Positions 26,487-34,883 of a DNA stretch of 58,277 bases are shown here, piece by piece. The first letter of the stretch is position 1; each line of letters opens with the position of its first letter. Position numbers and translations under genes: made by a program. The stretch covers positions 1-58,277 of the forward strand of contig JAHJOQ010000152.1 of assembly GCA_018820315.1 (NCBI GenBank), in the 5' to 3' direction. The notes beneath the pieces were generated by a model. The model made no database searches. It worked only from the letters and a program-made list of their open reading frames with translations, and was not told the origin of the DNA. The DNA comes from Candidatus Zixiibacteriota bacterium (GTDB lineage Bacteria > Zixibacteria > MSB-5A5 > JAABVY01 > JAHJOQ01).

Positions 26487-27976
26487 CCAAAGAGGGGATC
26501 GTTTGTCCCGTTCATAAACTCGCCGAGAGCAGCCCTGACTCTCTCGCATTGGTGAATGAGAATGCTAGTCTCAGCTACGGCGAACTTGAAGAGCGCATTC
26601 ATAGATGCGCAATCGGACTGCACGATCTCGGCATCGAGACGGGAGATAGGATCGCGGTCATCGCTCAGAACTCGGTCGAATACGCAATCCTGATTTTCGC
26701 AGCGTACCGTATTGGAGCTACTCTTGCTCCAATCAATACACGGCTCGATCCTCGCAGTTGGGAAGATTGCATCATGAAACTCACGCCAAGCGCTCTTGTG
26801 ATTGACCGCGAGCGGATTGCCTTTGCGGATGACATAGGCATGAGATACTTGCTTATGGAGGATGTAGGAGGGGGGATAGGCAGCGAGCCATATTCGGCAG
26901 ATTCGTTTTCGGTGTTGCATGAAGTGTCGACAGAACATGAAGCATCTATTGTCTTCACCTCCGGAAGCTCCGGTGATCCGAAGGGAGTGATTCTCACACT
27001 TGGCAATCACTTCTGCAATGCGCTCGCATCGAATGAAAACATCAAGCTCACACATCAAGACTGCTGGCTTGCAGCCTTGCCGTTCTGTCATGTCGGAGGC
27101 ATGTCTATCCTTTTCAGGACCGCGCTTGACGGATGCTCTGCATATGTTGCAGATAGCTTTGCTCCGGATGTGGTCAATCGGCTCATAGATCGCGGTCAAC
27201 TGACACATCTATCACTTGTTCCGACGATGCTCGATTCACTTCTTGCTTCAAGGAAAATGAGAAAATTCCCCGACAGCCTCAGAGCGATCCTCCTTGGTGG
27301 TGCAGCGGTATCGGAACGGTTGATCGAAACGATAAGAGAACTCAATTTGCCGGTGCTGCCAACGTATGGATTGACCGAAGCGGCATCGCAGCTTTGCACT
27401 CTCTCCCCGGAGAGCCCCCCAGAGAAGCTATCTTCATCCGGATCGCCTCTGGAAAATACCGAACTCAAGATCGTCGATGATGAAGACGAGACGGTAGAAT
27501 CGGGGATGAACGGAGAGATTTGTATAAGAGGGAAGAAGGTTTTCAAAAGTTATCTCGGCAGGGATCGATCTGAGGTGTTCGACAAGGACGGCTGGTTCCG
27601 CACCGGTGACATCGGCTGGCTCGATGATGATTCTTATCTGCATGTTGTTGGACGCAGGGATGACATGTTCATATCGGGCGGTGAGAATATTCACCCTGCG
27701 CAGATAGAGAAGGCAGCACTCGCTTTTCCCGGAGTCACAGAATGTGCGGTTATCGGCGTCGAAGATAGAAAGTGGGGAGCGAGACCTGTGCTATTTGTAT
27801 GTCATGACGATTCAGGCTCTGAAATGAATGGACTACATGAACATCTAAATGCGAATTTGCCGGATATGTTCATCCCAAAAGCGATAATCGAACTCGATCA
27901 ACTTCCACGAACTTCAATCGGAAAAATAGACAGGAAACAACTCCACACTCTCTGGCGCCATAACGAGAACACTTAG
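26483..27976 (+). CDS. menE: o-Succinylbenzoate-CoA ligase
   Basis: The 497-residue member of the adenylate-forming (ANL) family activates o-succinylbenzoate with ATP and CoA. Signatures are the P-loop 'IVFTSGSSGDPKGV', 'LPFCHVGGMSILFR' (typical of MenE), 'PTYGLTEAASQ', 'WFRTGDIGWLD', the hinge 'GRRDDMFISGGENIHPAQIE' and the C-terminal Lys motif 'TSIGKIDRKQL'. It is the last gene of the plus-strand men run and ends 2 bases from the end of the convergent thioesterase gene, with no terminator hairpin between. Confidence 0.94.
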   Translation: MTKEGIVCPVHKLAESSPDSLALVNENASLSYGELEERIHRCAIGLHDLGIETGDRIAVIAQNSVEYAILIFAAYRIGATLAPINTRLDPRSWEDCIMKLTPSALVIDRERIAFADDIGMRYLLMEDVGGGIGSEPYSADSFSVLHEVSTEHEASIVFTSGSSGDPKGVILTLGNHFCNALASNENIKLTHQDCWLAALPFCHVGGMSILFRTALDGCSAYVADSFAPDVVNRLIDRGQLTHLSLVPTMLDSLLASRKMRKFPDSLRAILLGGAAVSERLIETIRELNLPVLPTYGLTEAASQLCTLSPESPPEKLSSSGSPLENTELKIVDDEDETVESGMNGEICIRGKKVFKSYLGRDRSEVFDKDGWFRTGDIGWLDDDSYLHVVGRRDDMFISGGENIHPAQIEKAALAFPGVTECAVIGVEDRKWGARPVLFVCHDDSGSEMNGLHEHLNANLPDMFIPKAIIELDQLPRTSIGKIDRKQLHTLWRHNENT

Positions 27977-27978
27977 GA

Positions 27979-28392
27979 TTATGCATTGCGGTATCTTTCC
28001 AGACCTTCCCGCAACCTGTCCGGAAGCGGGATCTTCTTGAGGTCAGATTTGCCGGCGGTCACATGTACCGTCCTGCATGTTCCGACCACGCTGTCATCTT
28101 CTGATTTCAGGACGTACGCCAGAGCAAATGATGTGGTGCCGATATTCTCGACCGTGAGTTCAACCTCCAGAGGCTGCCCGACGCGAAGTTTCTCATTGTA
28201 ATCAGCCTCGGCATGAACGAGCGGGATTAGGAAGGATTCGTGCTCGAATATGTGGGCAAAGCTGACTCCGATATCTTCCATCAGCTTCTCATATGTCTCG
28301 TGTGCATAGACGAATTGGTTTGCAAAGAAGAGAATACCGGCAGCATCGGTATCCTGAAGACGAACTGTGATTCTGTTTCTGAAAATTGCCAC
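27979..28392 (-). CDS. menI: Hot-dog thioesterase, probable DHNA-CoA thioesterase
   Basis: The 137-residue 4HBT-type hot-dog protein has the active-site region 'RLQDTDAAGILFFANQFVYAHETYE', which spans about residues 11-35. The 'DTDAAG(I/V)(L/Y)FAN' form resembles the cyanobacterial DHNA-CoA thioesterases of the Slr0204 type. Its place beside menE completes the pathway: MenB makes DHNA-CoA, this enzyme would release DHNA, and MenA prenylates it. Sequence alone supports an acyl-CoA thioesterase; the DHNA-CoA role is inferred from context. It has its own promoter at 28431-28459, divergent from aroC. Confidence 0.78.
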   Translation of the reverse strand: MAIFRNRITVRLQDTDAAGILFFANQFVYAHETYEKLMEDIGVSFAHIFEHESFLIPLVHAEADYNEKLRVGQPLEVELTVENIGTTSFALAYVLKSEDDSVVGTCRTVHVTAGKSDLKKIPLPDRLREGLERYRNA

Positions 28393-28430
28393 ACGCGAAC
28401 CCTGATAAATCGTACTCGATTATAGGCATG

Positions 28431-28459
28431 AATATACGGTTGTTGTTAAACCTGCGCAA
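28431..28459 (-). promoter_or_regulatory. Promoter of the thioesterase gene
   Basis: On the minus strand TTGCGC (complement of 28454-28459), a 17-base spacer and TATATT (complement of 28431-28436) are followed by a leader of about 30 bases. Confidence 0.6.
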
Positions 28460-28523
28460 TTCATAAACCACTGGTTGTCTGTGAACTCGCGGTTGGCTGG
28501 AATGCCGGGTCATGCAGTTTTGC

Positions 28524-28551
28524 TTGCGCTATGCCGATCAGATGTTATAGT
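28524..28551 (+). promoter_or_regulatory. Promoter of aroC, near-leaderless
   Basis: TTGCGC (28524-28529), a 16-base spacer and TATAGT (28546-28551) end only 9 bases before the ATG at 28561, and no Shine-Dalgarno is present. The predicted start of transcription falls within about 3 bases of the ATG. Confidence 0.6.
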
Positions 28552-28560
28552 TATACCGAT

Positions 28561-29979
28561 ATGAAGATAGTTATCACAGGACACAGGGACTCGCAGGTCG
28601 GAGTCATAGGTCAGGTAGTAGCCAGCCACCTCGGGCTTAAGTGCGCGAGTGTAGGTACCTGGTCAGATATTGCTTCACTTGATTGGCATGCAATTGCGGT
28701 CGAGGCGTCAGACATGCTCGATCCCGACAGGCGTCGAGTGCTGCGCGACGATTCTATCATTGTTCTGATCGTCGATTCATTGGGGCAATCTGCTCTGGAT
28801 GCGATCAGCCCGTTTGCTGATATTCGAATCGAAAATGGAGACAGATCAGTCGATGAAATTGCGATGGAAATCGCAGATCTGGTCGGCAGCGAGCTTGTGA
28901 TCAGATTCAAGTCGGCGAATACGTTCGGAGAGATCATTCGTGTAACTACTTTCGGAGAGAGCCACGGTCCGGCAATTGGAGCTGTGCTCGATGGTGTCAG
29001 GCCCGGCATCGAAATCACTGCCGCTGACATTCAGTCCGAGCTTGATCGTCGCCGTCCGGGGCAGAGCACTGTTACTACTCCGCGAAGAGAATCGGATCAG
29101 GTGCACATCTTGTCTGGTGTGTTCAAAGGTCTGACCACCGGAGCGCCGATTGCAATGGTGATTTACAATCGCGATCAGGACCCGTCCAAGTATGAAAGCC
29201 TGCGCGACATCTTCAGGCCGGGGCACGCTGATTTTACATTCTACAAGAAATACGGACTGCGAGATTATCGCGGCGGAGGGAGATCATCGGGGCGCGAGAC
29301 CGCCGGAAGGGTCGCGTGCGGAGCGATCGCAAAGAAGCAGCTTGCAGAGAAGGGCATACGCGTCGTTGCACACTCGGTTGAAATTGCCGGTGTGAAGGCT
29401 CAGGCATATGATTTGGATGCAATTGAAAAGAACATAGTTCGCTGCGCCGATCCTGTCGCCGCCAAGAAGATGGAAGAAGCGATCCTCAAGGTGAAAGAGT
29501 CCAACGACTCGGTCGGTGGCATAGCACAGCTTGAAATCCATGGCGTACCTGCAGGGCTCGGCGATCCGGTATTCTTCAAGCTCGACGCCCGACTGACGTA
29601 TGCGATCATGACTATCGGCGCAACAAAAGGTGTCGAGGTGGGCAGAGGATTTGAGCTGGCTCGTTTGCGCGGAAGCGAATCAAATGATCCGATGACAGAT
29701 GGCGGATTCGTGAGCAATAATGCCGGAGGAATCACGGGCGGCATTTCTACCGGCCAGCCAATAACTCTGCGAGTAGCTGTCAAACCGACTTCTTCGATAG
29801 CGCAACCTCAGAAGACTATTGATCTCAGCGGGCAAAACCGCGAAATTGAGGTGCATGGGCGTCACGATCCATGCATCATGCCCCGGATTATACCGGTGAT
29901 CGAGAATATGGCGGCACTTGTCATTCTCGATGCATGGGAGATTCAGTCGCGGCTGCGACCGGAGTGGGATAGAGCTTAG
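28561..29979 (+). CDS. aroC: Chorismate synthase with N-terminal degenerate shikimate-kinase-like domain
   Basis: Residues 119-472 are a full chorismate synthase, which makes chorismate from EPSP using reduced FMN: 'FGESHGPAIGAVLDG', 'RRRPGQSTVTTPR', 'RPGHADFTFYKKYGLRDYRGGGRSSGRETA' (split around 220-250), 'DGGFVSNNAGGITGGISTGQPI' and 'HDPCIMPR'. Residues 1-118 are an extension whose opening aligns in exact register with a shikimate kinase P-loop: 'GHRDSQVG...G...A..LGL' against 'GxxGxGKST.G...A..LGL'. The Walker Lys is Val, and the first two conserved Gly positions after it are lost. The extension ends 'ADIRIENGDRSVDEIAMEI', like the C terminus of shikimate kinases. The ATG at 28561 is chosen because the upstream ATG (28531) lies inside the promoter. 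Confidence 0.93.
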   Translation: MKIVITGHRDSQVGVIGQVVASHLGLKCASVGTWSDIASLDWHAIAVEASDMLDPDRRRVLRDDSIIVLIVDSLGQSALDAISPFADIRIENGDRSVDEIAMEIADLVGSELVIRFKSANTFGEIIRVTTFGESHGPAIGAVLDGVRPGIEITAADIQSELDRRRPGQSTVTTPRRESDQVHILSGVFKGLTTGAPIAMVIYNRDQDPSKYESLRDIFRPGHADFTFYKKYGLRDYRGGGRSSGRETAGRVACGAIAKKQLAEKGIRVVAHSVEIAGVKAQAYDLDAIEKNIVRCADPVAAKKMEEAILKVKESNDSVGGIAQLEIHGVPAGLGDPVFFKLDARLTYAIMTIGATKGVEVGRGFELARLRGSESNDPMTDGGFVSNNAGGITGGISTGQPITLRVAVKPTSSIAQPQKTIDLSGQNREIEVHGRHDPCIMPRIIPVIENMAALVILDAWEIQSRLRPEWDRA

Positions 29980-30031
29980 CACTGAACATTATGCTGTTGA
30001 GTGCGTTTCATTGGTGAAGGGAAAGTGAGCT

Positions 30032-30847
30032 GTGAGCGCAGTGAAGACAGCATACACTCTTTTGATACTGGCGCTGGCTGGCAGTCTTGTTCTAGTATCC
30101 TGCGGCCGCAGCGTAGATCCGGAACCTGAGCCGCCTGACGATCTTGTCGATCTACAGAATCAGCTCGCCGAATCGCCGCGTGATAATGAAGAGGCAGAGT
30201 TGATGGCTCTCTGGATGGTCGGTAAGGTCGTTGCCTACACGAGGGATTACAACAGAATTGTCGATGCGTTGAACATCGTGCGGCAGACATATTCCGACAG
30301 CGTGCCGCAGCTCGACAGCATTCAGTTCGCATATCCATTCCAGCCGAGTGAAATCATTGTCCTCGTTGATTCCGCTGCCAGAGCGAAATTGCGAATCGGA
30401 GCTTACACCGACTGGGACTCGCTGAATTCACTCTTTCGCGTAACGGATATAGATACTACCGATCTGGGAATCTCGCAGCAGGTGCAACTCTCATTTCTGG
30501 GAAGGCTCAACCCTGATCTGCTCGCGGACAGCTACTGGGATTTGGGGCAATTACGAGGCGGAATCACCGGAACCGGGATTTATGTCAACGTTGGCGATCA
30601 ATCCAATCTCTATCCCTGGGAAGTAGGGACTTTTATGACATTTCTCCTCCGGCGAGCAGATGGCGACTGTCCGGCCGGCTGCATCAACAGCCACTTCTGG
30701 TATTTCAGAGTGTCGGAGGGGCATGCCGAGTTAGTCGGTGATTTCGAGGCCGAAGACGGCGTCCCATTTCCCGACTGGTGGGACGTCGCCAATGCGGGAT
30801 TCTGCGAATATTTCCATTACCGCCACGGATACTGCGACGGCCTTTAG
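30032..30847 (+). CDS. Predicted lipoprotein, unknown function
   Basis: The 271-residue protein starts at GTG behind AAGGGAAAGTG. A lipoprotein signal is visible ('LAGSLVLVSCGRS', Cys at residue 24). A Pro/Glu/Asp-rich linker follows, then a mostly helical region (about 45-135) and a C-terminal part with several Cys and aromatic residues ('DGDCPAGCINSHFWYF', 'WWDVANAGFCEYFHYRHGYC'). No named domain is recognised. The four late Cys may form disulfides, in keeping with export. It lies 52 bases after aroC and could share its transcript. Confidence 0.78.
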   Translation: MSAVKTAYTLLILALAGSLVLVSCGRSVDPEPEPPDDLVDLQNQLAESPRDNEEAELMALWMVGKVVAYTRDYNRIVDALNIVRQTYSDSVPQLDSIQFAYPFQPSEIIVLVDSAARAKLRIGAYTDWDSLNSLFRVTDIDTTDLGISQQVQLSFLGRLNPDLLADSYWDLGQLRGGITGTGIYVNVGDQSNLYPWEVGTFMTFLLRRADGDCPAGCINSHFWYFRVSEGHAELVGDFEAEDGVPFPDWWDVANAGFCEYFHYRHGYCDGL

Positions 30848-31070
30848 CCCTGGCTTTTTCCCAGCTTTGTTGTATCTTCTCAGAAACATACCGATCTGTA
30901 CTCACGTAGGTAGCTAGTAGACCGAGTTTTGACATCGGCAGAATCTTTACGTCTCTTATTTAGCGCCTGACTGACCAGTCTGCGCTAAGTCGTATTTCAA
31001 GTCAGAAGTCAACAAATCGCCCGGATTGTAGGATCAGATCAAATCCGGGCTAATATCTGGAGGACTGCTC

Positions 31071-33230
31071 ATGCATTATCGACACTCACCACTGCTGATG
31101 CTTATCAGTGCGACCCTCGTCGCTCTCTTGGCTGTCTCAGCCCTTGCAACACCACCAAATGTGAAATTGAATTCAGATACGACACCGTATCTTCAGAATG
31201 AAGAACAGATCTGGGTCAGCCCCGTGAATTCCAATATTGTCATTGCCGACTGGCGCGATTGGCGTCTCGGCTATCGCAGAGTCGGGATTGGAGTCTCGAC
31301 CGATGGCGGCGCTACCTGGTCAGACTCTCTGTTCACCGATGTACCGTATGACAGGCAGTCCGATCCCTGTCTTGTTGGCGATCAATTCGGGACTTTCTAT
31401 GCAAACATGCTGAACTATAACTCAGGGGGCATCGGCGAGAGCTTCATCGTCGTCTATCGCTCGACCGATGGAGGCGTCTCATGGACGGGCCCCGTCGCAA
31501 CAAACCCGTGGATTCCCGGTACATTCGAGGACAAGCAGTTCACTGCTGTCGATAGAACCGGTGGTGCCCATGACGGCAACTACTACTGCTCATGGACAAG
31601 ATTCTATAGTGGCCCGACACGAATGATACTTGTCAGATCAACCGACGGGTGCCAGACATTTGATGACACGGTGAAAGTTGGCCCCTCTCCATATTATGAG
31701 AACTGCGGTGGGTTCTTCGATGCAGGGCAGTTCTCAATTCCGATTGTCGACGCCGACGGAGACGTGCATGTCTTCTGGCAGGGTTATGATATCGATCCAT
31801 GGGAGTGCAGTTTCCAGTGGGCGATTCAACACACATGGTCTACCGATGGTGGGTTGACGTTCAATCTGGCAGCTCCGGCATTCTACAGCAACTTCGGCTA
31901 CAATAATGTCGATGGCGGAATTGACACGTACGGAATGCCGAATGGCGATTGCGACATATCTGGCGGCCCATACAACAATACCATTTACATCTCACAATGC
32001 CAGTACGCACCGGGCGGCGCTCCTGAGACTGATGTCACCGTTCGCAAATCGACCGACAACGGACTGACCTGGACCGATAGACAGGTGGTCAACGATGATC
32101 CTCCCGATCAGAACATCGATCAATTCCATCCCTGGTTGGTCGTTAACGAAGACGGTGTCGTACTGCTGATTTTCTACGATCAGCGCGTCGGCCCCGTTTT
32201 GCGCGAGTTTGATGCATTCTTCAGCGCATCATTTGATGGTGGCGAGACTTATATCACGAATATGCGCCTCTCAGAAGTATCGAGCAGTCCCGATTTTGCT
32301 TTTTCGATGAAGTCGCATGTTCCGAACGATGTCGTAGAACCAGACGGCACTATGCTGGTGAAGAATCAGCCGGTGCGCCAGCCGATGGCTGGTCTGTTTG
32401 CTGAGTATATCGGCGTTCATTCAAACCACGATACGGTTAACACTGTCTGGACAGATACCAGAAATGGCAATCAGGATGCGTACGGTGCGAGATTCATGAT
32501 GCCATTCCTTAAACCGAGACTATATCTGCCGGAAAATGGTGATGCGGATTTCACTGAATTCCCTGCATTCAGGTGGTCGACCTGCTGGCACGAGGATCAG
32601 GATTCCTATCGTCTCGAGCTCAGCGAGGATCCTCTCTTCTCCTCAATCGACTATTCGTTTGATGGCTTGACCGATAACAACTACGTTCCGTCGATTGCTC
32701 TCGACAGCAATGTCTATTTCTGGAGAGTTAAGGCGTTCAGGCCAGATGGCGATTCAACTGAGTATTCCGACCTTTTCCACTTCGGAGGCGAGTATACATG
32801 CGTCGATTCAGACGGAGACTATTATGGTGACCCGGGGCATCCGGAGAACACTTGCGAACTTGATAACTGCCCTGATACCTACAATCCAAACCAGGCAGAC
32901 TCCGACGTCGACGGTGTCGGCGATCTGTGTGATAATTGCATTGATGTGTTCAATCCGGGTCAGGAAGATTCTGACGGTGATCAGATCGGTGACGCGTGTG
33001 ATCACATCTGTGGAGATGTTGACACCAGCGGGGCAGTTGATATAGATGACGTTGTCTATCTCATAGCCTACATATTCTCCGGCGGCCCAGCACCTGCGCA
33101 GTTGGAATCAGGCGACGCCGACTGCAGCGGAGGCATCGATATCGACGATGTCGTTTATATCATCGGATACATATTCTCTGGTGGACCACCACCATGCGAC
33201 ACCGACAACAACGGTGTTGCTGACTGCTAA
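31071..33230 (+). CDS. Exported BNR-repeat / thrombospondin-3 / dockerin protein
   Basis: The 719-residue protein starts at ATG after TGGAGGA. Residues 1-25 are a signal peptide. Residues 35-460 hold sialidase-type BNR (Asp-box) repeats: '[11 protein letters not shown]', '[10 protein letters not shown]', 'STDGGLTF', '[10 protein letters not shown]' and 'SFDGGETY', which points to a beta-propeller. About 485-575 is an Ig/Fn3-like domain ('[21 protein letters not shown]'). Residues 578-650 are calcium-binding thrombospondin type 3 repeats ('[21 protein letters not shown]'). The end is a dockerin-like pair ('[25 protein letters not shown]' split over both loops) plus a short '[10 protein letters not shown]' tail. 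Asp boxes alone do not prove sialidase activity; catalytic Arg/Tyr residues were not identified. Confidence 0.9.
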   Translation: MHYRHSPLLMLISATLVALLAVSALATPPNVKLNSDTTPYLQNEEQIWVSPVNSNIVIADWRDWRLGYRRVGIGVSTDGGATWSDSLFTDVPYDRQSDPCLVGDQFGTFYANMLNYNSGGIGESFIVVYRSTDGGVSWTGPVATNPWIPGTFEDKQFTAVDRTGGAHDGNYYCSWTRFYSGPTRMILVRSTDGCQTFDDTVKVGPSPYYENCGGFFDAGQFSIPIVDADGDVHVFWQGYDIDPWECSFQWAIQHTWSTDGGLTFNLAAPAFYSNFGYNNVDGGIDTYGMPNGDCDISGGPYNNTIYISQCQYAPGGAPETDVTVRKSTDNGLTWTDRQVVNDDPPDQNIDQFHPWLVVNEDGVVLLIFYDQRVGPVLREFDAFFSASFDGGETYITNMRLSEVSSSPDFAFSMKSHVPNDVVEPDGTMLVKNQPVRQPMAGLFAEYIGVHSNHDTVNTVWTDTRNGNQDAYGARFMMPFLKPRLYLPENGDADFTEFPAFRWSTCWHEDQDSYRLELSEDPLFSSIDYSFDGLTDNNYVPSIALDSNVYFWRVKAFRPDGDSTEYSDLFHFGGEYTCVDSDGDYYGDPGHPENTCELDNCPDTYNPNQADSDVDGVGDLCDNCIDVFNPGQEDSDGDQIGDACDHICGDVDTSGAVDIDDVVYLIAYIFSGGPAPAQLESGDADCSGGIDIDDVVYIIGYIFSGGPPPCDTDNNGVADC

Positions 33231-33250
33231 CGTATCATTGGTGATACAAG

Positions 33251-33273
33251 GGCAGGTTTCACCGAAACCTGCC
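33251..33273 (+). terminator. Hairpin after the BNR/dockerin gene
   Basis: A perfect 10-bp stem (GGCAGGTTTC / GAAACCTGCC) with loop ACC is followed by TCTTGAG, a weak T-run. It lies 20 bases after the stop codon. Confidence 0.65.
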
Positions 33274-33348
33274 TCTTGAGTTGAGTTGGCAGGCTTGAGG
33301 ACAATCCTTCCCTACCTTTGTTCCTCCGCTACATGATGTAAAAACCAC

Positions 33349-33378
33349 TTGACAGATAGTAATGTATACTTTACATTA
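33349..33378 (+). promoter_or_regulatory. Promoter with inverted-repeat operator for the XRE regulator
   Basis: TTGACA (33349-33354) with TACATT (33372-33377; spacer 17) forms a promoter. An inverted repeat TAATGTA (33360-33366) / TACATTA (33372-33378) covers the -10 region and spacer. This is a good place for autorepression by the HTH protein encoded 20 bases downstream (inference). Confidence 0.55.
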
Positions 33379-33397
33379 GTGTCAGACGGAGATTGAG

Positions 33398-33619
33398 ATG
33401 GGTGTTGAGCACGCGAAGCTAAGAAACCACATTAAGCAGCACAGGGCGCGGCTCGATCTGACGCAGCAGGCTCTTGCTGACATAGTCGGCGTCAGCCGTC
33501 AGACGATCATTTCGACGGAGAAAGGGCAATATGTGCCGTCAACGCTCCTAGCGTTTCGCATTGCGAGAGCTCTCGGAATGAGCGTAGAAGAACTGTTCGA
33601 GCTGGAGGTAGAGTCATGA
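33398..33619 (+). CDS. Small XRE-family HTH regulator
   Basis: The 73-residue protein is almost entirely a Cro/CI-type helix-turn-helix: 'LDLTQQALADIVGVSRQTIISTEKGQYVPSTLLAFRIARALG' spans about residues 19-60, followed by 'MSVEELFELE'. Such short regulators bind DNA as dimers. The gene overlaps the next by 4 bases (ATGA), giving a two-gene unit with a membrane protein. That pairing is common for minimal XRE regulators and suggests the membrane protein senses or tunes the regulator (inference). Confidence 0.88.
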   Translation: MGVEHAKLRNHIKQHRARLDLTQQALADIVGVSRQTIISTEKGQYVPSTLLAFRIARALGMSVEELFELEVES

Positions 33620-33834
33620 AGAGTGAGATGGATGTGATGGGAATGGACGAGAGACAGCGGCTATGCTGGCTTTTGGCTAACCGGGTGACCCTGATGGTTG
33701 TCGGTGTATTTTGGATCGGTATGATCGGCTGGGAAGTCATCAACCATAGAGTGCCATACTTCCTGATCGCGATGGTGCCTGCATTTGCAGCAATTCGTTT
33801 CTTCACATATCTGGTCTATTTCAGACGAAGCTGA
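33616..33834 (+). CDS. Small two-helix membrane protein paired with XRE regulator
   Basis: The 72-residue protein has helices at about 25-41 ('VTLMVVGVFWIGMIGW') and 48-68 ('YFLIAMVPAFAAIRFFTYLVYF'), a charged N terminus and a basic C terminus. It overlaps the HTH gene (ATGA), so translation is likely coupled. The family is not recognised. A role in controlling or being controlled by the upstream regulator is inferred from context. Confidence 0.72.
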   Translation: MKSEMDVMGMDERQRLCWLLANRVTLMVVGVFWIGMIGWEVINHRVPYFLIAMVPAFAAIRFFTYLVYFRRS

Positions 33835-33936
33835 TGTGTGGCGTTTAAGAGTCTGAGCATCTTCCTCAACACGCACCGACAGCAGGAACATCTGCCGCTG
33901 CTTCTTGTCAGCTGAAAAGTATGCACGACAAATTTA

Positions 33937-33956
33937 GTTGACATTTGAATGTCGAC
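33937..33956. promoter_or_regulatory. 20-bp near-perfect palindrome upstream of fabL
   Basis: GTTGACATT-TG-AATGTCGAC is a palindrome with one mismatch and contains TTGACA. TCAAAT recurs further on at 33971 and 33987, in inverse orientation to ATTTGA inside the palindrome. It may be an operator for the reductase gene at 34051; the regulator is unknown. Confidence 0.4.
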
Positions 33957-34050
33957 TGACGATTTTGGTCTCAAATCTAAATTGGACTCAAATGGAACAT
34001 GTTAGGCTGACATCGGTTGCGTATCTCTGACTCCAGTAAGAGGTGATGAT

Positions 34051-34866
34051 ATGACTGAACTTGTGAAAGAAACTGCTGCAAGAACGAGAGATCAACAAGC
34101 GAGGAGCCAGATGTACCCTGAACTGAAGGGACGACATGCGCTCGTGACTGGAGCATCGCGCGGGTTTGGCCGAGCAATAGCTCTCAGGCTTGCGCAGGAG
34201 GGCGTCAATGTGGTGGTCAACTACCGCAGGAGCATGTCTGAGGCCGAGTCTGTTGTCGATGATATCAAGACCATCGGTACTAAATCGTTCTCACACCGCG
34301 CTGATGTAGGCAAAGAAGAGAGTTTGGCCAAGATGTTCGACGAGATCAAGTCGCAATTCGGTCAGCTCGACATCCTTGTAGCCAATGCCGCCTGGGGCGT
34401 ACCGGGCAACCTTATGGACACTAAATCCCGCCACTGGGATGTCACTCTTTCGGCATCTGCTCGATCACTTCTCGACATGACTAAGCTCGCAGTCCCGCTG
34501 ATGAACGGCTGGGGGAGAATAATCAGTATCACCAGTGATGGCGGGCAGAAAGTGCTCCCCGGTTACGGCGTTGTCGGTCCGGCGAAAGCGGCGCTTGAGT
34601 CTGTCACTCGAGGGCTGGCGTTCGAACTGGGTCGAAAAGGAATCGTAGTCAACGGAATCCTGGCCGGTCTCGCTGACACCAAGTCATTCCGCTCTATACC
34701 GGGGTCCGAGAAAGTTATAGAGCATGCGGCTTTCCACACTCCTACCGGCAGGATAGTCGAGCCGGAAGATGTCGCCAATGTGGCAGCGTTCCTTGCATCG
34801 AATCAAGCCAGTATGATTTGCGGTCACTTCGTCGTTGTCGATGGTGGCCGGAATATTGTTGGATAG
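34051..34866 (+). CDS. fabL: SDR enoyl-ACP reductase, FabL type
   Basis: The 271-residue short-chain dehydrogenase starts at ATG after AGAGGTG. The NADP site is 'ALVTGASRGFGRAIALRLAQEG'-like at about 30-48, followed by 'NYRRS', where Arg favours NADPH. The catalytic region 'GYGVVGPAKAALES' has the Y-x6-K spacing of FabL/FabI enoyl reductases instead of the usual Y-x3-K. 'VNGILAGLADTKSF', 'HTPTGRIVEPEDV' and 'MICGHFVVVDGGRNI' match Bacillus FabL. The likely reaction is reduction of enoyl-ACP, the last step of fatty-acid elongation. Other SDRs are possible but the catalytic spacing argues for FabL. Confidence 0.72.
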   Translation: MTELVKETAARTRDQQARSQMYPELKGRHALVTGASRGFGRAIALRLAQEGVNVVVNYRRSMSEAESVVDDIKTIGTKSFSHRADVGKEESLAKMFDEIKSQFGQLDILVANAAWGVPGNLMDTKSRHWDVTLSASARSLLDMTKLAVPLMNGWGRIISITSDGGQKVLPGYGVVGPAKAALESVTRGLAFELGRKGIVVNGILAGLADTKSFRSIPGSEKVIEHAAFHTPTGRIVEPEDVANVAAFLASNQASMICGHFVVVDGGRNIVG

Positions 34867-34883
34867 ATGTTCAAAGAGTTGTG

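Noticed and set aside
26243-27208. 321-codon open frame on the minus strand inside menC/menE
   Set aside because: It lies antisense to two clearly identified enzymes, has no recognisable motif, and is a shadow frame produced by their codon bias.
31071-33230. Calling the BNR protein a sialidase
   Set aside because: Asp boxes are clear, but the catalytic Arg triad, Tyr/Glu pair and F/YRIP motif of sialidases were not found, so only the repeat architecture is claimed.
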